Positions 1-9,961 of a stretch of 64,000 bases of DNA are shown piece after piece (the first letter of the stretch is position 1; each line of letters opens with the position of its first letter). The stretch comes from Pedobacter sp. FW305-3-2-15-E-R2A2 (GTDB taxonomy: Bacteria; Bacteroidota; Bacteroidia; Sphingobacteriales; Sphingobacteriaceae). The notes under the pieces are model-generated. The model was given only the letters and a program-made list of their open reading frames with translations, searched no databases and was not told where the DNA came from. Position numbers and translations under genes: made by a program. The stretch lies in contig NZ_CP151803.1 of the NCBI RefSeq assembly GCF_038446955.1, positions 3,968,001 to 4,032,000 on the forward strand. The letters are read 5' to 3'.

Positions 1-2030
1 TCGTAGAACTCATGACCTATCGCCTTAATAGTTGCCGGCGGCCAGAACATATTCTTCACCGTCTGCCATAACATCGGAACAATTTTAATGTCGTCCCACT
101 GTTTTGAAATGGCCTGATCAATTCCCCGGTCAATCTCTGTATAGCTTGCCGTACTTCTGCTGGTCTTAGCTTCTGCACCTTTTTCCGGCTCCCTTTGAAC
201 CACTCCGCCGGCAGATGGGTCATTCCCTTTATTGGGAACATTTTCTTTAAGTTTTTTCCTTGCTTCTTCTTTGGCTTTAGGAGGAGCCTCTGTATTTAGC
301 TTGGCCGCCAGCTTCTCGAGAATAGGTTTGATAAAAGCTTCCGGATCCTTAGCTACCTGTGTCACCAGATCCCAGGCCGTTTTAAGCATCCTCACCAGCT
401 TAATTACCCCATGGATGGCAAAGGACAAGACCTTATTTACAAAGTTCTTAATGGCGGTTAAAATTTGCTTAATCTGCGCGGTTATTTTTTGCCAGAAGTT
501 TGTCCAGAAATTGCGGACAGCATCCCATAATCCTTTAAGAGTATCAAATAAGGCCCTGGCCGCTTTTTGAAGAAAGTCAGGAAGATAACCGAATACCGTA
601 CTATTTATGACCCCGTTAATCCGGCTAAATATAGAGCTGATAAATCCTGCAACAGTGCCCCAAATGCCTTCTCCTATTTTCAGGATACCAGTCACCACGC
701 TGGTCACCATGTTCATCATGGCATTTGCTCCCGCTGTAAGCATGTTCCAGGCCGCAAGCAACGTATCGGCATTCATATTGGTAAATGCCGCAGTAATCAT
801 ATTTAATGGTGCAGTTACCAGGTTGACCGCCGCCCCAAGTGTCGCTTTTATGCTGTCGAATGCAGAGGTCGCAAACTTTTTAATCTCATCGAATTTATTG
901 CTGAGCCATTCAATACCCGAGTTAACCAGCCCTTTGATCTGATCAAAGACCCATTCAAAACCTTCAACAGCCTTATCTTTCACCCATACTGCTCCATCCC
1001 TGACCTTCCCGCCAGTCCATTTTGCGGCATCTACCGCCATATTTCCGGCATTCTTCAAGCCGTTGATACTTGGGTCAAACTGATAGTCTGTAAAGGGGAT
1101 ATTGAAATTGTACCAGCTGGCCTGGATGTTTGGCGTGGCGGCATCACTTTTGATTCCTGCACCGGCACCGCCTTGCTGAGGCTTTTTCTTCAGATTGCTG
1201 CCTCCCTGCTGAACGGTATGCGTCAGCTCATGGGCAAGCAGGTGCTTACCGGAAGTGCTCTCCGGATCGTATTTCCCGCTGTTAAAATAGATGTCACTGC
1301 CATGGGCGAAGGCCTGGGCATTCAGGCCTTTGTTCATCTCCACTGCATTACTATTGTCGTGGATGCGTACATCGGAAAAATCAACGCCAAATGAGCTTTC
1401 CATCTCTGCCCGGGTATTTTCCGACATCGGCCTTCCCGACCCTTTGGACTCAGACAGTCTGTTTTCGATAGTAGGCATGTCGTTCTCTGAACCAGAGGCA
1501 TCGTCTTTTTTATGGATGTGTTTCTCTTCTTCCTCACAGGCGGAACACTTCCTTTGTACCGGATTTCCATCTGTATCCTCCGGATCAGCATTACTTTCAA
1601 AAATAGGTTTACGCCTTATTTTCCCTCCTTTAAGTTCACCTTTATCCTTTTCTTCTTTTTTTTCTTCTTCCTCACAGGCGGCACATTTGGTTTGTACAAA
1701 AGGACTGATCGAACTGGCGACCGGAGCTAAGGTTTTTGTTTGCAAGAAATTAACTCCGGCACTTTCAACAGAAGCGGATGGGCTTCTTTCCGCATTTCCC
1801 AGTCGCTGGACTACCTTATCAGCAGTGACATCAGCCTCCTGTTCATATTTATCATTAGGCTGGCCAACAGTCAACTTGGTTTGTACAAAAAAAGGATCGT
1901 TGTTCTGTTTATGAAAAAAAGAGGTTTCCCTGGAGCTGTCACTGAGCAAAGCCGTATCCGTCCCCTTATTAAAGAAAGGAGCATCCGATTTGGCAGGTGT
2001 TGCCACTGATTTAGCTTCAGCAGCTTTCAT
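1..2030 (-). CDS. eCIS-associated DUF4157 protein (partial, C-terminus outside window)
   Basis: At least 676 residues are readable from the ATG at 2030 to the left edge without a stop. The N-terminal part carries the usual eCIS-core signature: an FFVQTKL stretch followed by a YEQEAD motif near residues 50-70. Two CxxCEEEE clusters follow (Cys116/119 and Cys162/165), then the DUF4157 domain with HELTH at residues 267-271, a metallopeptidase-like HExxH variant. After it come about 400 residues rich in amphipathic helices and Trp, then a Lys/Glu/Pro-rich linker. DUF4157 proteins are typically linked to eCIS clusters and several are cargo or processing proteins, so this is a candidate payload. 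It is the last visible gene of the eCIS operon, 34 bp behind the tape-measure gene. Whether a toxin domain follows cannot be seen. Confidence 0.85.
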   Translation of the reverse strand, partial: MKAAEAKSVATPAKSDAPFFNKGTDTALLSDSSRETSFFHKQNNDPFFVQTKLTVGQPNDKYEQEADVTADKVVQRLGNAERSPSASVESAGVNFLQTKTLAPVASSISPFVQTKCAACEEEEKKEEKDKGELKGGKIRRKPIFESNADPEDTDGNPVQRKCSACEEEEKHIHKKDDASGSENDMPTIENRLSESKGSGRPMSENTRAEMESSFGVDFSDVRIHDNSNAVEMNKGLNAQAFAHGSDIYFNSGKYDPESTSGKHLLAHELTHTVQQGGSNLKKKPQQGGAGAGIKSDAATPNIQASWYNFNIPFTDYQFDPSINGLKNAGNMAVDAAKWTGGKVRDGAVWVKDKAVEGFEWVFDQIKGLVNSGIEWLSNKFDEIKKFATSAFDSIKATLGAAVNLVTAPLNMITAAFTNMNADTLLAAWNMLTAGANAMMNMVTSVVTGILKIGEGIWGTVAGFISSIFSRINGVINSTVFGYLPDFLQKAARALFDTLKGLWDAVRNFWTNFWQKITAQIKQILTAIKNFVNKVLSFAIHGVIKLVRMLKTAWDLVTQVAKDPEAFIKPILEKLAAKLNTEAPPKAKEEARKKLKENVPNKGNDPSAGGVVQREPEKGAEAKTSRSTASYTEIDRGIDQAISKQWDDIKIVPMLWQTVKNMFWPPATIKAIGHEFY

Positions 2031-2064
2031 AGTTTATCTTTTTAATACCACATTAAATCTTCTT

Positions 2065-3513
2065 CTATCTCCACTCCACTTGAACAACTTCCCTGAGCCA
2101 GGGTAACTTTATAATGCTTAGGTTCCATGGCAAATGATCCAGCAACGCGTCAATCGCTGCTTTCTCCACCTGTAAGCCTATTTTTCCATCCCGAACCTGC
2201 AACTTTCCACTTCGCTGTAAAAATCCTTCACGAAGTCCCGCCGGACTGGTATTCTTTAAAATGTCCCAGGAAGCAATGGCTGCTTTCAGCAAAGTATCTG
2301 CTTCTTCCATTTCCTCCTCTGAGAGTTTGATCTGCGCGGGTATCGGTTGATCAATCGGATAAGCACAAAGGATTTTAGGCATGAGCAGTTCATACTCCTC
2401 GGCTTTATTTTGGCCTGTAGCAAGGTAATGCAGTAAATAGACCGCTTTTTCCTGTGCGGATATCTGGGAAAACCGCTTCTCCTGAAGTAAACCCAGAAGC
2501 TGGAACAGCGAATTTAAAAAAGGATGAATAAGTACCAATCCCGCGTGTGTCGTAAAAACACCTTCATCGCCAATGGCATCTCTTAAAATATCTTCATCGC
2601 TTTTGTTCTCTTCTTTTTCTTCCAGAGTTCCTCCTTCTTCCTGAAAAGATTGGTAGGATTTGTTATAGATCGCTTCCAGTAAATCAGTGCCTGAAGTCAC
2701 ATCCGTTTTACTCAGTTCAGTGGCCTTGATCATCTCCTGAATCCGGGACTCAAATACAGCGAACAAGGTCGTTCCGTTAGTTTCCGTGGAAATCCTTAAA
2801 ATTTCTGTCCAGATCTCTTCATAGCGCTGCTGGAAGACCCGGATCAGTGCTGCGATATTTTTTGAAGACCTGGATTTCTGCCCGGGAATCGACCAGTCAG
2901 ACAGGCGGTCATGGAGCTGATGAACCGCAGTAAAAAGTTGGCTTTGCTTTTCAGCGGTCAGTATTTCCAGCAGTTTCATCAGAAATGACAAAGGATGTTG
3001 TCGGATGATCCGCAACAAAAAGGCCTCATTTTCCTGAATCTCCCGTCTCAGGACAGCAGTACTGGTGTAATCTGTGGCGAGCTCTTCCATCACCTGATCG
3101 TACCATTGTGCATTGACCTGAGTCAGGCTCCATGGCAAATACCCTTTTTGCATATAGAAAATCCATTGCTGGAAAGCATGTCCGGAAATAGATCGCTTAA
3201 CGGTCTGCCTACCCTCGGTAACCAAAGCTTCTTGCTGAAAAATGGCTTTTTTGATTTCAGTTTTAAAGAGTTCATAAAGATCAGGATTCCAAACAATCTG
3301 ACTGATTTGGGCTTCAGTAATGACACCAAGGTCTATTTCTATCCGATCCAGAGAGATCACCTCCTCTTCATTCGCCATTTTATCAAATTCATGGTCAAGC
3401 AAAGGGACCATATACTTCCAGAATTGATCGCTGAATTGCTGCTGTACACGAAAACTGTCCAGCTGTTTATCTAACTGAAGGTCAATCCGCTGTTTTCTGA
3501 TCACATGCTGCAT
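2065..3513 (-). CDS. eCIS tape-measure protein (Afp14-like)
   Basis: This 482-residue protein matches the contractile injection system tape-measure family (CIS_TMP). The N-terminus has the family pattern of an IRKQ-type start, a long helix and an ISLDRIEIDLG segment near residues 52-64. The C-terminal third has the conserved blocks GLVLIHPFL, YLLHYLATG, EYELLMPKILC, LKNTSPAGLREGFLQRSG and LPWNLS..KLPWL. The protein is thought to set the length of the tube and sheath during assembly. It begins one base after the stop of the 2147-aa baseplate gene, which fits translational coupling. Family assignment is firm; the length-setting role is from family knowledge. Confidence 0.85.
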   Translation of the reverse strand: MQHVIRKQRIDLQLDKQLDSFRVQQQFSDQFWKYMVPLLDHEFDKMANEEEVISLDRIEIDLGVITEAQISQIVWNPDLYELFKTEIKKAIFQQEALVTEGRQTVKRSISGHAFQQWIFYMQKGYLPWSLTQVNAQWYDQVMEELATDYTSTAVLRREIQENEAFLLRIIRQHPLSFLMKLLEILTAEKQSQLFTAVHQLHDRLSDWSIPGQKSRSSKNIAALIRVFQQRYEEIWTEILRISTETNGTTLFAVFESRIQEMIKATELSKTDVTSGTDLLEAIYNKSYQSFQEEGGTLEEKEENKSDEDILRDAIGDEGVFTTHAGLVLIHPFLNSLFQLLGLLQEKRFSQISAQEKAVYLLHYLATGQNKAEEYELLMPKILCAYPIDQPIPAQIKLSEEEMEEADTLLKAAIASWDILKNTSPAGLREGFLQRSGKLQVRDGKIGLQVEKAAIDALLDHLPWNLSIIKLPWLREVVQVEWR

Positions 3514-3514
3514 C

Positions 3515-6500
3515 TCATTTCTTGTTAGTCCCTGTGAATACTGTTTTTATGTCCTCTATATGCAGGTTGGGCAGGTACTTTTTCAACTCCAGTCCATCCC
3601 AATGGTTAAAAATTGCCGCAACATCTATTTTTGCCTTCCTCATTTTTTCAAAAGCCGGATTCAATTGTTCCAGACCTGCGGCTTTTCCCTTTTTGAAAAA
3701 CAAATGATCAAGGACATAGCCGGTCACATTCTCCATTAAATGTAGGACCTGATGCCTGTTGAGTGCCGGTATATCCTGCTTCCCTGAAGGTTTTTTATTC
3801 TGAATAATGGCCGTTACAATTGCTTCAAACTGAGGAATGTCCGGCGCTTTCTCCTGAAGGAAGGCCTGCACCTCTGTTACGAGTTTATTTTTCTTTAGTT
3901 TTTCAGCAATATGAGCAGTGCTGGTCCGGTATGCTTCCAACCGTTTAGCCCGGAAAACATTCTTATCTGCAGCACTGATCTCTGGTTGAGAGATGTTTTC
4001 TACGATTCGCCTTTTTTCCGTCTCACAAGGAATAAACTCATATTCTTCACATTGTTGTGTCCGCCAACAGAAAGTCCTGTTGATCTGGTTCAGGAAGGCA
4101 TTCGGATCTTTTTCGACTTTTGTTTCTTTAAAACAAGGGCTCGGTTCAGGATTTCCATTTCCACAAGGCAGACAGGTATCGCAATCCTTCAGGCACTCAT
4201 AGTTCCTTCTGAACAGCAGGTCCAGAAAATCACAAACAGAGAAATCCATTCTGCAACCTTGTTTTCCGGCCAGCCAAAGGTGCCAGTTCTTATATTTGCT
4301 TTCAAAACAACAGAAATCATGTGGTGCCAGCCAAAGGATCCGGAGCATCACATGGGCAGGCGCAAGCCTATAAAGCAAGTCTTCCATCAACATACGCCCT
4401 GAGGCCGTCCGGAACCGCTCCGGCCATGCTGGTAAGACAACAGTGGCAATAAAAGAATAAGGATCGCTGCCTGGAATGAAACAAATATCTTTCTCTTCGC
4501 TGCAGGGATCATCATCAGCAAGCCATTTATAGCCACAATGACGTTTCTCTTCTCCGCACCAGGAATTCCTTCTACAGTCACAATCTTCATAACAACGCGG
4601 TCTGAGCAGAATATGTTCCGCCACATGTAATCCTTCAGCATTGCTGAGTTTTTTGGTACGGGCAACAGCGCTGCAAGCCATCTGCGCAGACTCATAACAC
4701 TGTGGATTAAAAGCAATGCGATTGCCGGTAATCCGATTCAGCCCCTTCAGTTCATGTGTCCCGGTTCCTGGCCTGCTTTCCTGAAGATTGAAATGAAGCG
4801 CAATGCCGAAAGAATTACATTCACAATCAAACACCCCCTGATAGTTTTCAAAAATACCCAGCAAACGGCGGACCTCTGCCAATACCCGAAGAGCTTCTTC
4901 ACAGGAAGCATAACGACAAGGAGATTTCCAGGCGGTATAAGACCGGGGCTCTTCCAGACCAGGTTGTTCCTCACAACCACAAGGATCTTTGACTTTTTCT
5001 TCCTCCTCACAGCTGCTGAAACCCGGGAATTTTAATTCTATTCCAAAAAGGTCCCGCCCCGTCTTTTCATCTTTGCTTTTAACGAGCGGAAAAAAGTAAA
5101 CAAAGGCCGCTAAGGTCGCTTTCCATCGGGCTAAACCATAGTCCTTGGTATAAGATTGAAGAATCACTTTACCCGAACCATCTTTCAAAAACAAGAGACC
5201 ACTCTCTTCTGTGTAGATACTATCGGCAGCCCCTATGCGATCCAGCAGCTCCATTAAGGAGTCACAGGAAGCATCCTCGTTGTCGAGCCTTTGGAGGGCA
5301 AAAGGCTGACCGCCTTCATCTAACCACAACAAGGTTTTCTCTTCCACTTTCAATCCATAGGATTCTTTTTCCAATATTGCGTTAAACTGCCTGTAGATAT
5401 CATTCAGTACTTCATTTCTTTTTTTAGCGGTATCGTAAACACAAGGGTGAATCACAAGATCTTCCCCGCAGTTCAGGTAAAAGGTATAACAGCAATCTTC
5501 CCTTCTCTGATAATTGTGAAAGCCTCTGCCCGACTGTACCGCACAGATGAATTTCTCTACTCCTTCTTTGCCCCAGGCCGTAGCTTCATCAACAAACCTG
5601 GTACTGCTTTCTGCAAGGACTTCGCGCAGGTAGATCCTGTAAAAAGGCCCTTTCTGCTGGTCGCATAAATCACAGTCTACATAGAGGTTTCCGGTAAAGC
5701 GAAGCAAGGCAATAAAGAAGATAAAGTCTTTCATCGCTGCTTCCGGCGTGTCGTAATATTTAACACTTTGCCATTCTCCGGGATCTTTAGGGTTGTTATA
5801 AGTGCTGAAATAATAGACTTGTTTGCGCGGCTCCCCTGTTTTACAAGGGTCATTTGCCGAGCTGTCAACCGCTTCGCAGAACAATTGCCCAAAGGTTTCA
5901 GAACCATATTCCACCCGCTTAATGGGATAAGTTTTGATCAGGTTGACCATCGCCTCCCTCAAAGACATTCCCCCGGCCTGACTTTCTATTTCCTTTTGAG
6001 TGGCAACCGGTATAAACACCATTGCCGGCTGATTTACAGGGAGCTGACTTATACTGTCCTGAGGCTCTTCCAAACTGATCTGATTGGCATAGCTGTTCTG
6101 ATCAATTGCCAGTTCCAAAATGGAAAAGTAATTTTCTTCAAAAGCCTGGATAGCAAGGTCCTTAGTCGCATAAGTCTTCCAACTCTCAAACAAGACCATT
6201 TCCTGGCCGTTCAATTCAGCGGAACTGTACCAGTAATTGTGCGCTTTTAGCTGATAACGGTACAGTGGTGCTTTGCCATTCCCCACTGATATTTCATGAA
6301 CAATAGCTCCTCCCAGGCAAAGCTGCAGGTATTTCAGATTCCGTCGTAAGGTTCTGGCCAATTTCCTTCTGCCCAGTCCAGCTTGTTCCTTATCGAAATA
6401 GCGGTCCAGGTAAAAGGCCAGGACATTGTCTTTGTCTACTAATCGATAGACATATCTGCCATCGCCATTGGACTCATCTACTTCTACCGCCCTGCGGAAT

Positions 6501-9500
6501 GCAGGAGATTTACTGTTTTTATACAAGCCTGCAATCTCCTTTTGCTGCTCCAGAGCCCTGGTCAGGAATTGCTCCTGTTGCGCCGCCTCACTTTTAACAC
6601 TGACCAGATCAACCATAGGCGTCTGACTGTTTTTCTGCGCCACCGCTAAAAATGTACGTTCCTGGCTACGCTGGATTTTTAAAGAAGGAACAGCCTGATG
6701 AAATGCCTTTGCCGCTTTCAGCCCTTCCTCCGGGGAGGAATATTCGGATACACTCGTAAACCGGAGATCCGATGCGGGATCATACCCCAAGCGGTAATTA
6801 AACCGCCAGCCATTGGCTACAGGTTCCGTTTTCAAGGTAAATTCACGTTTCCGAACCAGCGCAACGATTTGTTGCTGCATCTTCAGCGCTTCTTCCAGCG
6901 TCGCGAATTCGGAATAACAACTGGCCTCTAATTCCTTGTTGTGCAAAAGGCTGATTTTAAAACTATCCGATTTAGGATCTATCCGGTAATTGGCCTCATC
7001 TGCCGCGAGGCTGATCACGAAATAACAATGCTGACGTGCTTCCTTAGCGGTTCCAAATTCCTTTTCAGGATAAAGTTTAAAGGTGTTGTCACTGTCCAGC
7101 AAATCATAAGTAAACAGATCAGGCTTTCCAACAATGGTATTGTTGATGTCAATCTTGAAAGATTTAACATTTACAAATTTCAAGGCCTCAGGATTCGCTT
7201 TATTGAAGTATAAGGTACCAATTCCGGTCTTTAGCTTTTGATCAGTCTGCCAGTTTTTCGCTTCATTGATTTTTGGAATCAGTGCCTTTGCCCCGGCATC
7301 GGCTTCCGCAATATTCTCAAATGAAGCAGCAGCAGTTCTAAATATATCTCCATTATGATCAACCAGATGCAAGTTGTACTTATAGCTGCTGATGAACACG
7401 TCTTCTTCATGGGCAGTCCCCAGAAACATCCTGCTGAAATTAGCCCTTACCGCATCTGCTTCCTGTGAGCTTTTATATTTTTCAGTAAAGAAAACCACGT
7501 TCCGATCGTCGTATTGCAACTGTACCGCATAGACTTTCTCATGTGCAAGATATTGGGTTTTCAACTTATCCGGATTGGATAAAGCGGCCAATACCCCTTT
7601 TGCAGCATCTTCTGCTTCCGCTCTGGAATCGAATTTCTCTCTAAGGGCAAAGAATGTTTCCCCGGCAATTTTAAGGTTAACCAGGTACTGTTCATCATAT
7701 TGCTCGACTACAAAATTACAGAGGCTGTGCAACTGCTTGTTGTCAATTCCGCTCAGGTATTTCGCTTCCCGTTCAAAGCCGGAAATATTATTGTTGTTCC
7801 ATTTATTTTTAAAGTAATCGTAGCCTTTTCCACGGTTGGCACTAAGCGTATCATAATTGGACAGGAATTCTTCTTTCGCGTGGATGGTCGCTGTGGACCG
7901 TTCCTGAGCATTGAGGTTACCAAAGGAGAACAAGGCAAAATCGGTAAAGCGCTCGGCAAAACGGGACAACAGGTGATCGAGAAAACTGTTCCTCCGCTCT
8001 GAATACAATTGCTCATCTTCCACTACCCGTTGGAGGTATCCTTTGGCGGAGACAATATTGAGTTCGAGGTCAAAAGAAACATGATCGGCATCTTTAATAA
8101 AACTGCGGTAGTTTTCATCAAATATCCCCACATAAACCACTGAGCTTAAATGCAGTTCTGCCGCCTCAACTGTTTTAAAACTTTTATTACTGACCAAAGA
8201 GAATTCATCAGTCGAACAGTTGATATAGTAATAGATACAGGAAGTACCTTCGTTCAGAAAACCATACTGAAACTGACGGTTGTACAGGTCGTCTTTTAGT
8301 CCGTTAATCGCAATTTGCTGTCTGGCCATCGATGGAAAAGTATGCCCCGGAACTAAGGAAGGGTCGACTTCTTTGGTCTGATTCTGGCTGATCAATCCCT
8401 GCAATGCTGCCTTTGAGATCACACGGATCAAAATACTGCCTGCTTTCCCCAATCCATTCAGCTCCCCTGCACCCATGGCAAAACGAAGCAACTGATTCAG
8501 TTCAGGTAGAGACTCCAGTTCATTTAGGAAATAGGTTCGCTGCTGATCCTTATCGCCGGAGGAAGACATGGCAAATAAGGACCTGATGTTTTTTAACTGC
8601 GCCAGATAACCAGCCAGCAGCTGATCAAAGAACAACAAATAACCCCTCAGCTGTAATGCCTGGGCTTTCCTATGACTGGACGCATCTTCAGGCAATCCAC
8701 CCTCGGCTATGCCATATACCCTTGGGAAATCATCCTGCAACAGGAAATACTCCTCCAGATCACTGTGATAAATGCCTTTCGGAATTTCTTTATCCAGATA
8801 TGCGGAAGGCGATTGGTACAAAACCTTTCCGTTGTGCGTAAAATTGATGTTTAGCAGTCCTTCGTACTTTTTAGCATCAAATTCAAGGGCTAATCCATTC
8901 CTGGTAAACTGAAATCCGGAACAGGTCATGGAAAAATCAGGAATATGATTTTCAGGGAGTTTAAACTTCCAGTCGGAATTTGTCTTCAAGGACTGGTCCT
9001 GACAGTTTCTCAGTCCGAGGTTGTTTACTTTTTTAACACCCCCGGTCTCCAGGATGACATGATAGACATCAGAAAGATGGATCTCTTTTTTTAGTTTGAG
9101 CTGCATCAACTCCTCCGTATCGATAAAGCCATGGCTTTCATTGACATCGTAAGGACGACCTGCAAAGATCTCATCTATCGGTTTATTTTTATCCAACAAC
9201 TGCTGCAGTGTATAAAACTGCGGTGATGGGGAAAAGAAATCTCTTAAGCGCTGTGTAACACTTAGGTATACTTTTTCGGGATCTGCGTCTTCTTCGAGCT
9301 CGATATCAGCACATACCCCCATCGGAAGTTTACACATCAGGTAGACATCTACAAAATCTTCGCAGAAATTGCGATGTGCCATCAACGTGCTTTTTACCTT
9401 ATCAATAAGCGCATTGAAATAGGACTTTGCATCAGCTTCCGTCTTGAAATCTGTTGCTGCATTCTTTTCCGGTTCTATATAAACATGGTAAAGGCCGTTT

Positions 9501-9958
9501 AAAAACTCTTCACATTCCCGGTTTCCAGTCGCCATCTCGTGGGTATCCGTTCCTGTTTTGCAAAAGTCATGCTGATCAGTAGCCGCGCTGAGCCAGGCAT
9601 TTTTCACCCCATCAATATCGATCAGCAATTTCCGGTAATCAATGATGGTTAGCGGATTACAGGCAAGAATCTCCGCAGGACTAAAGAAATTATCGTCTTT
9701 CCCTGTCGCCGATGGATTGCGTGTAAAGATATCTTTTGCGGGTAAATTTGTACGGTAGCCTAGATCTAAAAGCGAATAACAAAGGACTTCCAAGATGGTA
9801 ATTCCGGGATCATGCACATTATGATCCGTCCAGATTTTCCCGGACAGCTGCCCCAGATACTCAATCCCTTCCGTCCGTAATTTCTCAAAATCGAGGTACT
9901 CCGGAAAACCAGAATTGTTCTTGCTAATCACTTTGATATTTTGTTCCTCGTTTGCCAT
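3515..9958 (-). CDS. giant eCIS baseplate protein (Afp12-like) with internal repeat array
   Basis: This 2147-residue protein is the largest product in the window. Its first 100 residues resemble baseplate wedge proteins, with HDPGITILEVLCYSLLDLGY near residues 47-66. The last 450 residues have the HILLRP, PYSFIATVVLPAWPERF and AHVMLRILWL blocks seen in Afp12-type proteins of Bacteroidota eCIS loci. Between them, roughly residues 570-1690, lie about a dozen degenerate units of 70-100 residues, each a short beta-hairpin-like stretch followed by an Ala/Glu-rich helix. The C-terminal region is rich in cysteine, including a CYEDCDC cluster and a CLKDCDTCLPC cluster. It follows the 1522-aa baseplate gene by three bases. 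Typical Afp12 proteins are much shorter, so the repeat array is an expansion. A structural baseplate role is well supported; the function of the array is unknown. Confidence 0.8.
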   Translation of the reverse strand: MANEEQNIKVISKNNSGFPEYLDFEKLRTEGIEYLGQLSGKIWTDHNVHDPGITILEVLCYSLLDLGYRTNLPAKDIFTRNPSATGKDDNFFSPAEILACNPLTIIDYRKLLIDIDGVKNAWLSAATDQHDFCKTGTDTHEMATGNRECEEFLNGLYHVYIEPEKNAATDFKTEADAKSYFNALIDKVKSTLMAHRNFCEDFVDVYLMCKLPMGVCADIELEEDADPEKVYLSVTQRLRDFFSPSPQFYTLQQLLDKNKPIDEIFAGRPYDVNESHGFIDTEELMQLKLKKEIHLSDVYHVILETGGVKKVNNLGLRNCQDQSLKTNSDWKFKLPENHIPDFSMTCSGFQFTRNGLALEFDAKKYEGLLNINFTHNGKVLYQSPSAYLDKEIPKGIYHSDLEEYFLLQDDFPRVYGIAEGGLPEDASSHRKAQALQLRGYLLFFDQLLAGYLAQLKNIRSLFAMSSSGDKDQQRTYFLNELESLPELNQLLRFAMGAGELNGLGKAGSILIRVISKAALQGLISQNQTKEVDPSLVPGHTFPSMARQQIAINGLKDDLYNRQFQYGFLNEGTSCIYYYINCSTDEFSLVSNKSFKTVEAAELHLSSVVYVGIFDENYRSFIKDADHVSFDLELNIVSAKGYLQRVVEDEQLYSERRNSFLDHLLSRFAERFTDFALFSFGNLNAQERSTATIHAKEEFLSNYDTLSANRGKGYDYFKNKWNNNNISGFEREAKYLSGIDNKQLHSLCNFVVEQYDEQYLVNLKIAGETFFALREKFDSRAEAEDAAKGVLAALSNPDKLKTQYLAHEKVYAVQLQYDDRNVVFFTEKYKSSQEADAVRANFSRMFLGTAHEEDVFISSYKYNLHLVDHNGDIFRTAAASFENIAEADAGAKALIPKINEAKNWQTDQKLKTGIGTLYFNKANPEALKFVNVKSFKIDINNTIVGKPDLFTYDLLDSDNTFKLYPEKEFGTAKEARQHCYFVISLAADEANYRIDPKSDSFKISLLHNKELEASCYSEFATLEEALKMQQQIVALVRKREFTLKTEPVANGWRFNYRLGYDPASDLRFTSVSEYSSPEEGLKAAKAFHQAVPSLKIQRSQERTFLAVAQKNSQTPMVDLVSVKSEAAQQEQFLTRALEQQKEIAGLYKNSKSPAFRRAVEVDESNGDGRYVYRLVDKDNVLAFYLDRYFDKEQAGLGRRKLARTLRRNLKYLQLCLGGAIVHEISVGNGKAPLYRYQLKAHNYWYSSAELNGQEMVLFESWKTYATKDLAIQAFEENYFSILELAIDQNSYANQISLEEPQDSISQLPVNQPAMVFIPVATQKEIESQAGGMSLREAMVNLIKTYPIKRVEYGSETFGQLFCEAVDSSANDPCKTGEPRKQVYYFSTYNNPKDPGEWQSVKYYDTPEAAMKDFIFFIALLRFTGNLYVDCDLCDQQKGPFYRIYLREVLAESSTRFVDEATAWGKEGVEKFICAVQSGRGFHNYQRREDCCYTFYLNCGEDLVIHPCVYDTAKKRNEVLNDIYRQFNAILEKESYGLKVEEKTLLWLDEGGQPFALQRLDNEDASCDSLMELLDRIGAADSIYTEESGLLFLKDGSGKVILQSYTKDYGLARWKATLAAFVYFFPLVKSKDEKTGRDLFGIELKFPGFSSCEEEEKVKDPCGCEEQPGLEEPRSYTAWKSPCRYASCEEALRVLAEVRRLLGIFENYQGVFDCECNSFGIALHFNLQESRPGTGTHELKGLNRITGNRIAFNPQCYESAQMACSAVARTKKLSNAEGLHVAEHILLRPRCYEDCDCRRNSWCGEEKRHCGYKWLADDDPCSEEKDICFIPGSDPYSFIATVVLPAWPERFRTASGRMLMEDLLYRLAPAHVMLRILWLAPHDFCCFESKYKNWHLWLAGKQGCRMDFSVCDFLDLLFRRNYECLKDCDTCLPCGNGNPEPSPCFKETKVEKDPNAFLNQINRTFCWRTQQCEEYEFIPCETEKRRIVENISQPEISAADKNVFRAKRLEAYRTSTAHIAEKLKKNKLVTEVQAFLQEKAPDIPQFEAIVTAIIQNKKPSGKQDIPALNRHQVLHLMENVTGYVLDHLFFKKGKAAGLEQLNPAFEKMRKAKIDVAAIFNHWDGLELKKYLPNLHIEDIKTVFTGTNKK

Positions 9959-9961
9959 AAA

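Noticed and set aside
232-2009. Several plus-strand frames opposite the DUF4157 gene
   Set aside because: They lie opposite a long continuous minus-strand frame with clear eCIS motifs and show no coding character.
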